DNA from: Methanomassiliicoccus sp.
GTDB taxonomy: Archaea; Thermoplasmatota; Thermoplasmata; Methanomassiliicoccales; Methanomassiliicoccaceae
Length of the DNA: 32,952 nt
Assembly: GCA_018262895.1 (NCBI GenBank)
Contig: JADFDJ010000010.1
Coordinates: 81,199 to 114,150 of the forward strand
Direction of reading: 5' to 3'
The translations under genes and the position numbers were made by a program. Below are positions 22,864-30,221 of the stretch, piece after piece (the stretch's first letter is position 1; every line of letters begins with the position of its first letter). Under the pieces are notes generated by a model that saw only the letters and a program-made list of their open reading frames with translations, was not told the DNA's origin and did no database searches.

Positions 22864-23252
22864 AATGTCGCCGAATCATAATGGATCAAGCTATATGATA
22901 TTCCTTCCTAAGCTCTGAAGGGGGCGGTCGTCTCATCCAGAGCGGCGCCATCTCTGGATACTGTTAGAAATCATGGTTGCTCAGAGAGAACATAGAAAGG
23001 TCCTTCTCGGACACGGTGCTGGATGACGAAATCGAGAGCAGAAGGGCCGGTAGGGGGATGGAGCCAATCCGAAGATTGAAGTGCGAGCATGTCACCAGGC
23101 CCCGTTCCCGGTTGGTCCTTAAGGAAAGGCTCATCCATCTTAATACTTATGTGCTCAGATTCGTGCATCGGGATTTTCCAGACCTGCCAGTCCTCCTCGC
23201 TCTTCCTATCGATGCCCTGCGAAATCAACGTAGCTTAGCGTCCTTGATCGTT
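22864..23252. other. About 390 bases without a supported gene
   Basis: Besides the TATA box at 22891-22900 there is an inverted repeat ATCCAGA/TCTGGAT (22935-22959). Two overlapping open frames (minus 22971-23228 and plus from 22977) both rely on TTG starts and show no family motif, so I do not call them. The right border is the terminator hairpin of the symporter operon. Confidence 0.4.
22891..22900 (-). promoter_or_regulatory. TATA box of the YCII-like gene
   Basis: TATCATATAG on the minus strand is centred 32 bases before the ATG at 22863, giving a leader of about six bases. Confidence 0.5.
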
Positions 23253-23290
23253 AAAAAGGGTAGGAGGGGCGATTCCCCCTTCGCCCCTCC
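23253..23290 (-). terminator. Hairpin terminator of the symporter operon
   Basis: On the minus strand GGAGGGGCGA (23290-23281) pairs perfectly with TCGCCCCTCC (23272-23263) around an 8-base loop and is followed by TACCCTTTTT. It lies 20 bases after the symporter stop codon. This is the clearest terminator in the window. Confidence 0.75.
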
Positions 23291-23310
23291 CTTGGACTCT
23301 CGGATCAAAC

Positions 23311-24921
23311 TTACTCTTGTGCGCCCATTCGGCCGTTGGCCCCTGTCTCCTCCCTTAACCTGTGCGTATCCACCGCCCAGCCGATCGCCAGGGCAGCTAT
23401 GGATATGGGCAGGGCGATCACCAAGGAATCGACCACGGTCCACGGAGCTCCCAGGATGGCATCCTGCCCAAAGAGGAACTTGCTGATGCCCAGGGCCTGC
23501 GATTCCTTCAGGTGCACAAATGCCGTCCAAAAGAACCAAGAAACGGCTCCCAACCCCATGGACAGCTTCGCCCCCAGGGCCGACGGGTTCTTGCTGAACA
23601 GCCCGTGAACAAAGGCTGGCAGGAAGGCACAGGCACACAGGCCCATGAACATGGAAGTGGCCCGGGCGATGATGCTTCCCGGCATTATGAACGCCAACCC
23701 CACGCTGAGCACGATCATGATGAGCGTCCCGACCTTGTTGGCCCTCAAAGATGGTAGAGGCAGCTCCGACGCCTTGGTCCTCACACGCTTGATATGGGAC
23801 CACAGGTCGAAACCTGCCGTAGTCCCCATGGTATGAAAGATGGCGCTCAGGGTGGACATGGCTGCCGCCAGTAACACCAGCATGAATATGATCACGAACA
23901 GGTCGGGCATGGCGGAGTTGATGAACAGCGGCATGATGTTGTCCACATTGCCGTTGGCCGCAGTGATGGCTATCACCCCGAGCTTCTCGAAGAAGTACAC
24001 ATTTGTCAGTGGCCCAACTGTATAGACAATGCCGGTGGTGAGCAGGATGAACAGCCCTCCGATGGGGACCGCCCGGTTAAGGGCCCTGTTGTCCTTGGCG
24101 GTCATGAAGCGGACCACCAGCTGCGGCTGCGCAAGCACTCCGATACCCACTCCCATTATGATGGTGGTCACCAGGACGTACCATATCTCCGACCCGAACG
24201 TGGGCAGCGCCGTCCAGCTGAACATGCCCTTGCTCGACAGGGCCGCAGGTATCTGCGGGGACAGGTCGCTAAGCTTCGTGAACGCGGTTGCGGGGTCCCC
24301 CAGAAGAGAGAACGTGAGGAAGAGAAGGACAACCATTCCCACGAGCATGATGATGCCCTGCATGGCATCGGTGTACATGACCGCGATGAGTCCCCCTGCG
24401 ATCACATATACGGCCGTGATCAGGGCGAAGGCCAGGAGAGCGAGGTTGAAGTCCACACCCAGGGTGGTCTCGACGAACCTCGATCCTCCTATCAGTACAG
24501 CGGCAGCATATAGTGGCATCGATACCAGTATGACGACCGCCGCAGCGTACTGCATGAAAGATGATTTGAACCGCTTTCCCATGAGATCGGGGAACGTCAC
24601 GGCCTTCAGCTTCTTACCCAGGCTCCTCGTCCTCTTGCCGAAGAACGCAAAGGCTAGAAGCACACCTACAGCGATGTTCAGCATGGCCAGCCATATCAAG
24701 CCCATGCCATACTGGGCAGCGATACCACCGAACCCTACTATCGCCGAAGTGGAGATGAAGGTGGCACCGTAGGACAGCCCGATGATCCAGGGGTGTATGT
24801 GCCGTCCAGCGAGCATGAAGTCTTCGGAGGCTCTTGTTTTCTTATAACCAAGATAACCGAGAAGAAGGGTGACGGCAATGTAAATAATCGCGAAGATCCA
24901 GAACGTGGTAGTATCTACCAT
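23311..24921 (-). CDS. Sodium:solute symporter (SSS family)
   Basis: Integral membrane sodium:solute symporter of 536 residues with about 13 hydrophobic helices, as usual for the PutP/PanF/ActP family. The first helix is at 5-25. The segment YGATFISTSAIVGFGG (51-66) corresponds to the unwound sodium- and substrate-binding helix, and GGLIAVMYTDAMQG (about 177-190) is a family signature. The end is a short charged tail. Substrate (acetate, another monocarboxylate, proline or similar) cannot be decided by eye. It starts one base after the 37-residue protein at 24923-25036 and ends before a strong terminator, so the two form a complete two-gene operon. Confidence 0.93.
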   Translation of the reverse strand: MVDTTTFWIFAIIYIAVTLLLGYLGYKKTRASEDFMLAGRHIHPWIIGLSYGATFISTSAIVGFGGIAAQYGMGLIWLAMLNIAVGVLLAFAFFGKRTRSLGKKLKAVTFPDLMGKRFKSSFMQYAAAVVILVSMPLYAAAVLIGGSRFVETTLGVDFNLALLAFALITAVYVIAGGLIAVMYTDAMQGIIMLVGMVVLLFLTFSLLGDPATAFTKLSDLSPQIPAALSSKGMFSWTALPTFGSEIWYVLVTTIIMGVGIGVLAQPQLVVRFMTAKDNRALNRAVPIGGLFILLTTGIVYTVGPLTNVYFFEKLGVIAITAANGNVDNIMPLFINSAMPDLFVIIFMLVLLAAAMSTLSAIFHTMGTTAGFDLWSHIKRVRTKASELPLPSLRANKVGTLIMIVLSVGLAFIMPGSIIARATSMFMGLCACAFLPAFVHGLFSKNPSALGAKLSMGLGAVSWFFWTAFVHLKESQALGISKFLFGQDAILGAPWTVVDSLVIALPISIAALAIGWAVDTHRLREETGANGRMGAQE

Positions 24922-24922
24922 T

Positions 24923-25036
24923 CTATCCCTCTTCTACCTCGTTCCTCTTCCACCAACCATAAAGAACGCATGCTATGGTGAAGCCGATAGCCAATCCATA
25001 CCCGATCAATATCCAAGGGTCGTCGATGCCCCACAT
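24923..25036 (-). CDS. Symporter small accessory protein (37 residues)
   Basis: Very short gene found by reading the minus strand upstream of the symporter: ATG at 25036, TAG at 24923-24925, 37 residues. It begins MWGIDDPWILIGYGLAIG, has one hydrophobic helix (about 8-27) and ends in a charged tail KRNEVEEG. A strong GGGAGG ribosome site lies seven bases before the ATG, and the stop is separated from the symporter ATG by one base. The MWGIDDPW start is the hallmark of the small accessory proteins encoded next to SSS symporters in archaea and bacteria (from memory). It probably sits in the membrane with the transporter; its exact role is unknown. Confidence 0.85.
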   Translation of the reverse strand: MWGIDDPWILIGYGLAIGFTIACVLYGWWKRNEVEEG

Positions 25037-25130
25037 TGTTTTTCCTCCCTCAATCACCAGCGGATATGGTCCAGACTAGAGCTTCCTGTTGGTACCCTTT
25101 TCCTCCGGCTCAAATGAATTACAATACAAC

Positions 25131-25140
25131 TATTTTAAGT
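25131..25140 (-). promoter_or_regulatory. TATA box of the symporter operon
   Basis: ACTTAAAATA on the minus strand predicts a start near 25109 and a leader of about 70 bases. Directly upstream is a direct repeat CATGCTAG (25145-25152 and 25160-25167), a candidate regulator site. Confidence 0.4.
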
Positions 25141-25184
25141 GTGCCATGCTAGACAGGTGCATGCTAGCATTTATCTCACTGGCA

Positions 25185-25616
25185 TCATGTGAACTGGGAC
25201 ATCTCCAGCAAGCGCGTTCCAGAGGCCAGGAGCTTCTCTATCGCTGAATCGATATCCTCTACCCGGATGATAAGGACCGCACATTTGCGGCCCGAGTAAG
25301 CGTATGAGTACTCGATGTTGATCCCCGCCTCTCCTAGGTAGGCGATGGCGTCGTACAGACCTCCCGGCCTGTCCTCCATCTCTAACGCAAGGACATCGGT
25401 GTACCTGACGATATAACCCATGCCATGAAGCTTGGCGAAGGCCTTCTCGGGCTGGTCCACCAGCATGCGTATAACGCCATAACCTGCGCCCTCGGCTATG
25501 GAGAACGCAAAGATGTTGATGCCTTCATCCTTGATGGCCTTGGCCACAGATGCTAGGCGTCCCGGGCGGTTCTCCGAGAAGATGGATAGCTGCTTGATGT
25601 GGTACATTTCGCTCAT
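25185..25616 (-). CDS. Tandem ACT-domain protein
   Basis: 143 residues made of two ACT-like domains: LSIFSENRPGRLASVAKAIK (10-29) opens the first, and LALEMEDRPGGLYDAIAYLG (75-94) the second. ACT domains bind amino acids and control enzymes. The start codon overlaps the stop of the upstream ligase gene by one base (TGATG), so synthesis is tightly coupled. Ligase-ACT pairs of this kind are widespread in anaerobic archaea and bacteria, often near indolepyruvate ferredoxin oxidoreductase genes, which are not seen here. The protein is probably a ligand-sensing partner of the ligase, with an aromatic amino acid as one possible ligand (inference). Confidence 0.9.
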   Translation of the reverse strand: MSEMYHIKQLSIFSENRPGRLASVAKAIKDEGINIFAFSIAEGAGYGVIRMLVDQPEKAFAKLHGMGYIVRYTDVLALEMEDRPGGLYDAIAYLGEAGINIEYSYAYSGRKCAVLIIRVEDIDSAIEKLLASGTRLLEMSQFT

Positions 25617-26917
25617 CAGAATTCCCTCTTGTCCACCACGAACCTGGACTTGCCCTCGTACCGAGGGAGGGTGCCGGGCTCCACCAGTTCCACCGTGGCG
25701 CCGACGTTGAGGCTGTTCTTGAGCCGATGGGCAATCCTCTCTCGTATCTCCATCAGCTTGACGATGTTGTCGGTGAAGGCCTCCTTCTTAATCTCTACCT
25801 TGACCAGCATGGTGTCCAGCGTTCCCTTGCGTTCGACGATTATCTGGAAATGCTCTCCCACTTCAGGTATGCTCATGAGAGTGTGCTGCACCTGAGAGGG
25901 GAACACATTTATGCCGCGGACTATGAGCATATCATCGACCCTGCCGAAGATACGCCTTATCCGTGGATGGGTGCGTCCGCAGGGGCAGGGCTCTGGATCG
26001 ATGGATGTGATATCGCCGATGCGAAATCGAACGATAGGCAACGCCTCCTTTTGAAGCATGGTAAGCACCATCTCGCCCTTCTCCCCGGGAGCGACGTGTT
26101 CCCCGGTCTCAGGATCGATTATCTCAACATAGGCCATATCACCCCAGATGTGGATGCCGTCCCTCTCCGAGCACTCTGAGAACATCGGGCCTGACAGCTC
26201 CGATGTTCCATAACAATTGTAACCTTTCACCCCTAACCAGTCCTCGATCCGGTCCCGCATCTTGATGGACCAGGGCTCAGCTCCCAAGAGCCCGACCCTA
26301 AGCTTGGTATCGTTCTTGATGGATATGCCCATCCTCTCCGCCACCTCCCCCAAGTGAAGCATGTATGAGGGGGTGGCGGCCATAGCGGTAACGCCCAGAT
26401 CCTGAATGAGCTCTATCTGTCGTTCGGTGTTTCCTGTAGAGGCGGGCACAACTGCCGCCCCGATACGCTCTGCCGCATAGTGGAAGCCGATTCCTCCGGT
26501 GAACAGTCCATAGGTGTTGCTTATTTGTATGACATCGTTCGGGCCCAGCCCGATAGAGGTGAGAGATCGTGCCAAGGAATTGGTCCAGTTCTCGATGTCA
26601 TTCTTGGTGTAGCCAACGATGGTCGGCTTACCTGTCGTGCCCGAGGAGGCATGGTATCTCACAACCTCCTTACGTGGGACCGCGAAGGTCTTATCGGGGT
26701 AGCCATCACGGAGGTCCTTCTTGCTCATGAACGGTAATTTGGTAACATCCTTCAGGCTCCTAATATCGTCGGGATGAACGTTAGCCGCCCTCATCCTTGC
26801 GTGGTAGAATTCCGAGAAGGAGTAAAGTCTGTACACCAGAGTTTTCATAGAACGGTACTGGAGCGCCTCCAGCTCCTCTGGTGGCATGTTCTCGATGCGG
26901 GGTTCCCAAACGACCAT
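25616..26917 (-). CDS. paaK: Phenylacetate-CoA ligase-like AMP-forming enzyme
   Basis: Adenylate-forming ligase of the PaaK family, 433 residues, which converts an aryl or aryl-acetic acid to its CoA thioester. Motifs: HASSGTTGKPT (89-99, phosphate loop), YGTSELSGP (236-244), FRIGD (298-302), CPCGRTHPR (311-319) and GRVDDMLIVRG (325-335), followed by the small C-terminal domain. Length matches the family. It is the first gene of a two-gene unit with the ACT protein and has a TATA box overlapping its immediate upstream region. In anaerobes the reaction can run with aryl acids derived from aromatic amino acids. The substrate here is not proven. Confidence 0.92.
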   Translation of the reverse strand: MVVWEPRIENMPPEELEALQYRSMKTLVYRLYSFSEFYHARMRAANVHPDDIRSLKDVTKLPFMSKKDLRDGYPDKTFAVPRKEVVRYHASSGTTGKPTIVGYTKNDIENWTNSLARSLTSIGLGPNDVIQISNTYGLFTGGIGFHYAAERIGAAVVPASTGNTERQIELIQDLGVTAMAATPSYMLHLGEVAERMGISIKNDTKLRVGLLGAEPWSIKMRDRIEDWLGVKGYNCYGTSELSGPMFSECSERDGIHIWGDMAYVEIIDPETGEHVAPGEKGEMVLTMLQKEALPIVRFRIGDITSIDPEPCPCGRTHPRIRRIFGRVDDMLIVRGINVFPSQVQHTLMSIPEVGEHFQIIVERKGTLDTMLVKVEIKKEAFTDNIVKLMEIRERIAHRLKNSLNVGATVELVEPGTLPRYEGKSRFVVDKREF

Positions 26918-26940
26918 CGGTCCTCACCATACGGGCGGTC

Positions 26941-26950
26941 AAATTTAAAG
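26941..26950 (-). promoter_or_regulatory. TATA box of the paaK-like gene
   Basis: CTTTAAATTT is centred 28 bases before the ATG at 26917 and predicts a leaderless mRNA. Confidence 0.55.
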
Positions 26951-27039
26951 GATCGAGACCAGACCGCCCTGGAACAGCCCGCTCCTATTGTTCGACCGGA
27001 AGCTCATCCCGGTGCGGAGTGAGCGGTGATAACATGTAG

Positions 27040-27050
27040 CATTTAAATTC
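27040..27050 (+). promoter_or_regulatory. TATA box of the charged protein gene
   Basis: CATTTAAATTC on the plus strand predicts a start near 27071, about 44 bases before the ATG at 27115. Confidence 0.45.
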
Positions 27051-27114
27051 TTATTGAAAACCGAGCACCAACTCAGCGGAACATTCATTGCCACGATGCG
27101 ACTATCGAGAGAGC

Positions 27115-27417
27115 ATGGTTGACAAACTCGACTACCTCTACGCGATGCTTGATGATCTAGATGATGACCTTGGCGCCATGCAGGAGGACCTGGAGATAGT
27201 CCTGGAACTACTTGATGAGGGTGAGGTGGAGAAGGCCCGGATCATGCTGGCTGAAATGAATAACTTCCTCATCGACTTCCTGGAACCTGAGGAGTGCGAT
27301 GATGAGGAGTGCGAGTGCCACGCTATGGAGGACGAGGAGGAAGAGGAGGAAGAAGAGAAGCCTGCACCCAAGGTCGAAAAGAAGAAGGAAAAGGCGAAGA
27401 AGCCTAAGAAGAAGTGA
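27115..27417 (+). CDS. Small highly charged protein, acidic body and basic tail
   Basis: 100 residues from the ATG at 27115; an upstream in-frame TTG at 27088 is less likely. The first 60 residues (LDYLYAMLDDLDDDLGAMQE onwards) form an amphipathic, probably helical or coiled-coil segment. Then comes a cysteine-containing acidic patch CDDEECECHA, a run of nine acidic residues or more, and finally a lysine-rich tail ending KKPKKK. The acidic-then-basic arrangement suggests a protein that binds nucleic acid or a charged partner, and the Cys-X-Cys-X-His patch could bind a metal; both are inferences. I recognise no family. A promoter and a likely terminator frame it as a single-gene unit. The low-complexity tail makes homology searches unreliable. 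Confidence 0.78.
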   Translation: MVDKLDYLYAMLDDLDDDLGAMQEDLEIVLELLDEGEVEKARIMLAEMNNFLIDFLEPEECDDEECECHAMEDEEEEEEEEKPAPKVEKKKEKAKKPKKK

Positions 27418-27443
27418 GGTGTAAACACCCCCGGAGGGCTTTT
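27418..27443 (+). terminator. Probable terminator of the charged protein gene
   Basis: Directly after the stop codon lies GGTGT-AA-ACACC (27418-27429), then CCCCCGGAGGG, a short stem, followed by CTTTTC. It also separates this gene from the convergent threonine aldolase. Confidence 0.4.
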
Positions 27444-27471
27444 CGCTGCGAGATAACTGTGGTGGAAAGGA

Positions 27472-28506
27472 TCACTCCGTTACCATGTCCTCAATGATAG
27501 AGGCGGCTCGGTCCACATCCTCCCGGGATATGCCATAGTGTGTCACCAAGCGGACCTTTCCCGGACCAAAGCTCGACACACATAAACCCCGTTTCCTGGC
27601 CTCGGCCCGGAACTCATCGTCAGATATTCCTGTCGCCGTCACGTCCACTACTACGATGTTGGTCTGAACCGAGGCGAGATCGATGCTTAATGCATCCAAT
27701 TGGGAGAGCGTTTGCGCCAGGTGCTTGGCGTTGTCATGGTCCTCTTTCAGACGCCCGATCATGGTATCAAGAGCTACGATTCCCGGGGCGGCGATGATCC
27801 CTGCCTGGCGAAGACCTCCTCCGACCATCTTGCGCTTCTTACGACAGGATTCAATGAATTCGTAGTTGCCCACTACCAGTGAACCTACGGGACAGCTCAG
27901 TCCCTTGGATAAGCAGAACTGGATAGAATCAACATGCCGGGAATATTCCTTAACATCGACATCCAAGGCCACGGAGGCATTGAAGATGCGGGCGCCATCG
28001 ATATGCACCTTCATCCCTAGATCGTGGGCAGCCCGAGCGGCATCGGCGACCTGTGATGGTGTCCAGCACGTACCTCCCGCCCGGTTATGCGTATTTTCTA
28101 TTTCCAATAATCGGGCAGGTGGGAAATGGAGATCGTCTCCTCGTACGGCCTCCTGCACCTGATGGCCGGTGAATGTTCCACGGTCCCCTTTGATCAGGCG
28201 AGGCATCACCCCTGCTATGGCGGCGATGTTGCCGACCTCATAGTAGTAGAGGTGAGCTTCCGTTTCCAATATGATCTCGTCTCCATGATGGCAATGCGCC
28301 ATCACCGATATCAGGTTACCCTGCGTACCACTGCTGACTAACAACGAAGATTCCGTGCCGAACAGCCGAGCGGTCTTTTCCTGCAAAGCATTGACGGTGG
28401 GGTCGGCCTTGACGACATCGTCCCCTAGGGGAGCCTCTCTTATGGCATCCATCATCTGTGGTGTAGGTAATGTTACCGTGTCGCTCCTAAGATCAATAAT
28501 CTTCAT
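27472..28506 (-). CDS. ltaE: Low-specificity L-threonine aldolase
   Basis: PLP enzyme that splits L-threonine or allo-threonine to glycine and acetaldehyde. From the ATG at 28506 it has 344 residues. The family start is DLRSDTVTLPTP (5-16). His85 stacks on the PLP ring, Asp170 and Arg173 (HIDGARIFNA) contact the cofactor, and Lys201 (FCLSKGLSCPVG) forms the Schiff base. GGAGGGC lies seven bases before the ATG and fixes the start; the frame upstream to 28623 is untranslated. A TATA-like CATATTAG at 28562-28569 may drive it. It stands alone and could supply glycine independently of the serine pathway encoded at 19555-22232. Confidence 0.94.
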   Translation of the reverse strand: MKIIDLRSDTVTLPTPQMMDAIREAPLGDDVVKADPTVNALQEKTARLFGTESSLLVSSGTQGNLISVMAHCHHGDEIILETEAHLYYYEVGNIAAIAGVMPRLIKGDRGTFTGHQVQEAVRGDDLHFPPARLLEIENTHNRAGGTCWTPSQVADAARAAHDLGMKVHIDGARIFNASVALDVDVKEYSRHVDSIQFCLSKGLSCPVGSLVVGNYEFIESCRKKRKMVGGGLRQAGIIAAPGIVALDTMIGRLKEDHDNAKHLAQTLSQLDALSIDLASVQTNIVVVDVTATGISDDEFRAEARKRGLCVSSFGPGKVRLVTHYGISREDVDRAASIIEDMVTE

Positions 28507-28639
28507 CGGAAGCCCTCCAATTCCATAAGGGGCTGTTGAGGATGCAAACGAACGAACTACTCTAATATGAATTGTATTTTCGTCTGATTGTCCCAGTAAA
28601 GGATCTTGGAAGAGACAGAGCATTTTCTCTTCAGGAAGG

Positions 28640-28649
28640 GTGATATAGC
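28640..28649 (+). promoter_or_regulatory. TATA box of the Trm112-like gene
   Basis: GTGATATAGC is centred about 32 bases before the ATG at 28677. It lies so close to the earlier ATG at 28659 that the later one is preferred. Confidence 0.45.
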
Positions 28650-28676
28650 ATCCAATACATGTTGTGGAAGATTTTA

Positions 28677-28859
28677 ATGAGGTTGGCCCTTCTAGACATT
28701 CTGGCCTGTCCCGTATGCAAAAATCATCCCCTACATCTGCAGACCATAAAGGAGGATGATGAGGGAGTGGTCGAGGGGAGGCTCAAATGCCTCCAGTGCA
28801 AGGCCGAGTATCCCATAACAGATGGGATACCGGACCTGATACCTCTCAAGGACGGATGA
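28677..28859 (+). CDS. Trm112-like zinc-ribbon protein
   Basis: 60 residues, of the Trm112/YcaR family (PF03966). The zinc site is formed by CPVC (Cys11, Cys14) and CLQC (Cys38, Cys41). The start LALLDILACPVCK and the end YPITDGIPDLIP are typical of the family. In eukaryotes and archaea Trm112 binds and activates several methyltransferases acting on tRNA, rRNA and release factor. No methyltransferase gene of that kind is adjacent; the nearest is nep1 at 31179, which is not a known partner. An ATG at 28659 would add six residues but conflicts with the promoter position. Confidence 0.88.
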   Translation: MRLALLDILACPVCKNHPLHLQTIKEDDEGVVEGRLKCLQCKAEYPITDGIPDLIPLKDG

Positions 28860-28900
28860 AGGGCCGGGGCACTGCATCGCAACAATGGAAGGGCGGCCCA

Positions 28901-30055
28901 TCAGAGCTTTTCGAGGGCCTCTTTTATCCTGATCATGCCCTTCTTAATGTCCTCTCGGGAGCAGGCGTAGGATATTCTGAAGTGACCTTCTCCGGAGGGG
29001 CCGAACGCAGCGCCTGGCGTTACCGCTACATGCGCCTTATCCAGAAGATAGGCGGCCATGTCCTCGGAGCTCATCTTATGATCATATGCGGGGAATAGGT
29101 AGAACGCTCCTTTTGGCTCAGGGCAATGCAACGTCGGTATGTCCCTGATGAGGGACATTATGAGGTCCTTTCGGGCCCGGAACTCATCGACCATCATGCC
29201 CACGGAATCCTGAGGGCCCTTTAGGGCCTCCACGCCCGCCTTCTGCACGAACGAGGTGACGCAGGTGAGGGAGTGGGTCTGCAGGGTGTTCAATCCCTTG
29301 ATGTATTCTTGGGGTGCTATCGCCCAGCCAAGCCTCCAGCCGGTCATGGCATAGGTCTTGGAGAGGCCGTTGACGGTGATGGTCCTCTCGAACATGCCGT
29401 CGAGAGAGGCGATGGAGTGGTGCTTCTCCCCGAAGATGACCTTCCAATAGACCTCATCGCTCAGCACCTGAAGGTCGTGGTCCTTGGCCAGGTCAGCTAT
29501 TCCCTTGATGTCGTCGAACGTGAGCACGGAGCCGGTCGGGTTCGCCGGTGAGTTCAACAGGATCATCTTGGTCCGGGGACCGATGCACTCGGCCACCTTC
29601 TCGGGGGTCATTCGGTACTCGCATTCCGCTTCCAGGTGCACATACCGAGGTATCCCGCCTGCCAGACGGACGCATGCCTCATATGTCCCCCAAGTAGGAT
29701 CCGGCAGTATGACCTCATCACCCTCATCGAGCATGGCCAGCATCGAAAGGAAGATTGCCTGCTTGGTAGGAGTGATTATAACGTTGGCCTCTGTGCAGGG
29801 TATACCGTTCTCCTTTCGCGTCCTCTCGGCCACGGCCTTGCGCAGCTCGGGGATGCCTGCCGAGGGAGTATAGTGAGTGAAGTGATCATGGATGGAGCTT
29901 ATGCACGCCTCGTTTATGTTTTCGGGGGTCGGAAAATCGGGTTCTCCCATGGAGAAAGACACCACGTCCGCGCCCTCCTGCTTCAGCCTGCTAACGATAT
30001 TGGCAATCTTTACGGTACCGGATTCGGGCACGTTGTTGAGGCGCCTTGATAGCAT
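28901..30055 (-). CDS. Class I/II aminotransferase (aspartate/aromatic type)
   Basis: PLP-dependent fold-type I aminotransferase of 384 residues, close to archaeal aspartate aminotransferases. Motifs: GEPDFPTP (37-44), HYTPSAGIPELR (61-72), NSPANPTGS (168-176), SDEVYWKVIF (199-208) with Asp200 and Tyr203, and NGLSKTYAMTGWRLGW (229-244) with Lys233 as Schiff-base lysine. FRISYA near the C terminus holds the arginine for the substrate carboxylate. It is a single gene with its own TATA box 31 bases upstream and is divergent from pdxS. Aspartate, aromatic amino acid or alanine specificity cannot be separated by eye. Confidence 0.92.
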   Translation of the reverse strand: MLSRRLNNVPESGTVKIANIVSRLKQEGADVVSFSMGEPDFPTPENINEACISSIHDHFTHYTPSAGIPELRKAVAERTRKENGIPCTEANVIITPTKQAIFLSMLAMLDEGDEVILPDPTWGTYEACVRLAGGIPRYVHLEAECEYRMTPEKVAECIGPRTKMILLNSPANPTGSVLTFDDIKGIADLAKDHDLQVLSDEVYWKVIFGEKHHSIASLDGMFERTITVNGLSKTYAMTGWRLGWAIAPQEYIKGLNTLQTHSLTCVTSFVQKAGVEALKGPQDSVGMMVDEFRARKDLIMSLIRDIPTLHCPEPKGAFYLFPAYDHKMSSEDMAAYLLDKAHVAVTPGAAFGPSGEGHFRISYACSREDIKKGMIRIKEALEKL

Positions 30056-30080
30056 TGGAGCAGGGATATTGAGGTCATCG

Positions 30081-30090
30081 ATTTATACTT
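30081..30090 (-). promoter_or_regulatory. TATA box of the class I aminotransferase
   Basis: AAGTATAAAT on the minus strand predicts a start near 30060, five bases before the ATG at 30055. Confidence 0.55.
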
Positions 30091-30180
30091 GGCGTCACGA
30101 GCGCATGGTCGTGCTTCGGGGCCTAGCGCATTCCGTAGTAATTCCAGCGGAAGGCGAGGAGCGAACCTGGTCAGGAAATT

Positions 30181-30190
30181 TTCAAATATG
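30181..30190 (+). promoter_or_regulatory. TATA-like element of pdxS
   Basis: TTCAAATATG is centred 36 bases before the ATG at 30222. A GGTGA ribosome site lies at 30211-30215, so the gene would have a very short leader carrying it. Confidence 0.4.
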
Positions 30191-30221
30191 TGTCAAGATT
30201 AACGAATGTCGGTGAACAAAA

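Noticed and set aside
22935-22959. Inverted repeat ATCCAGA/TCTGGAT as a terminator
   Set aside because: No T run follows on either strand and no gene ends next to it; left as an unexplained repeat.
22971-23228. 85-codon minus-strand open frame, with a plus-strand frame opposite from 22977
   Set aside because: Both need TTG starts, lack ribosome sites and show no family resemblance; the stretch is better read as non-coding.
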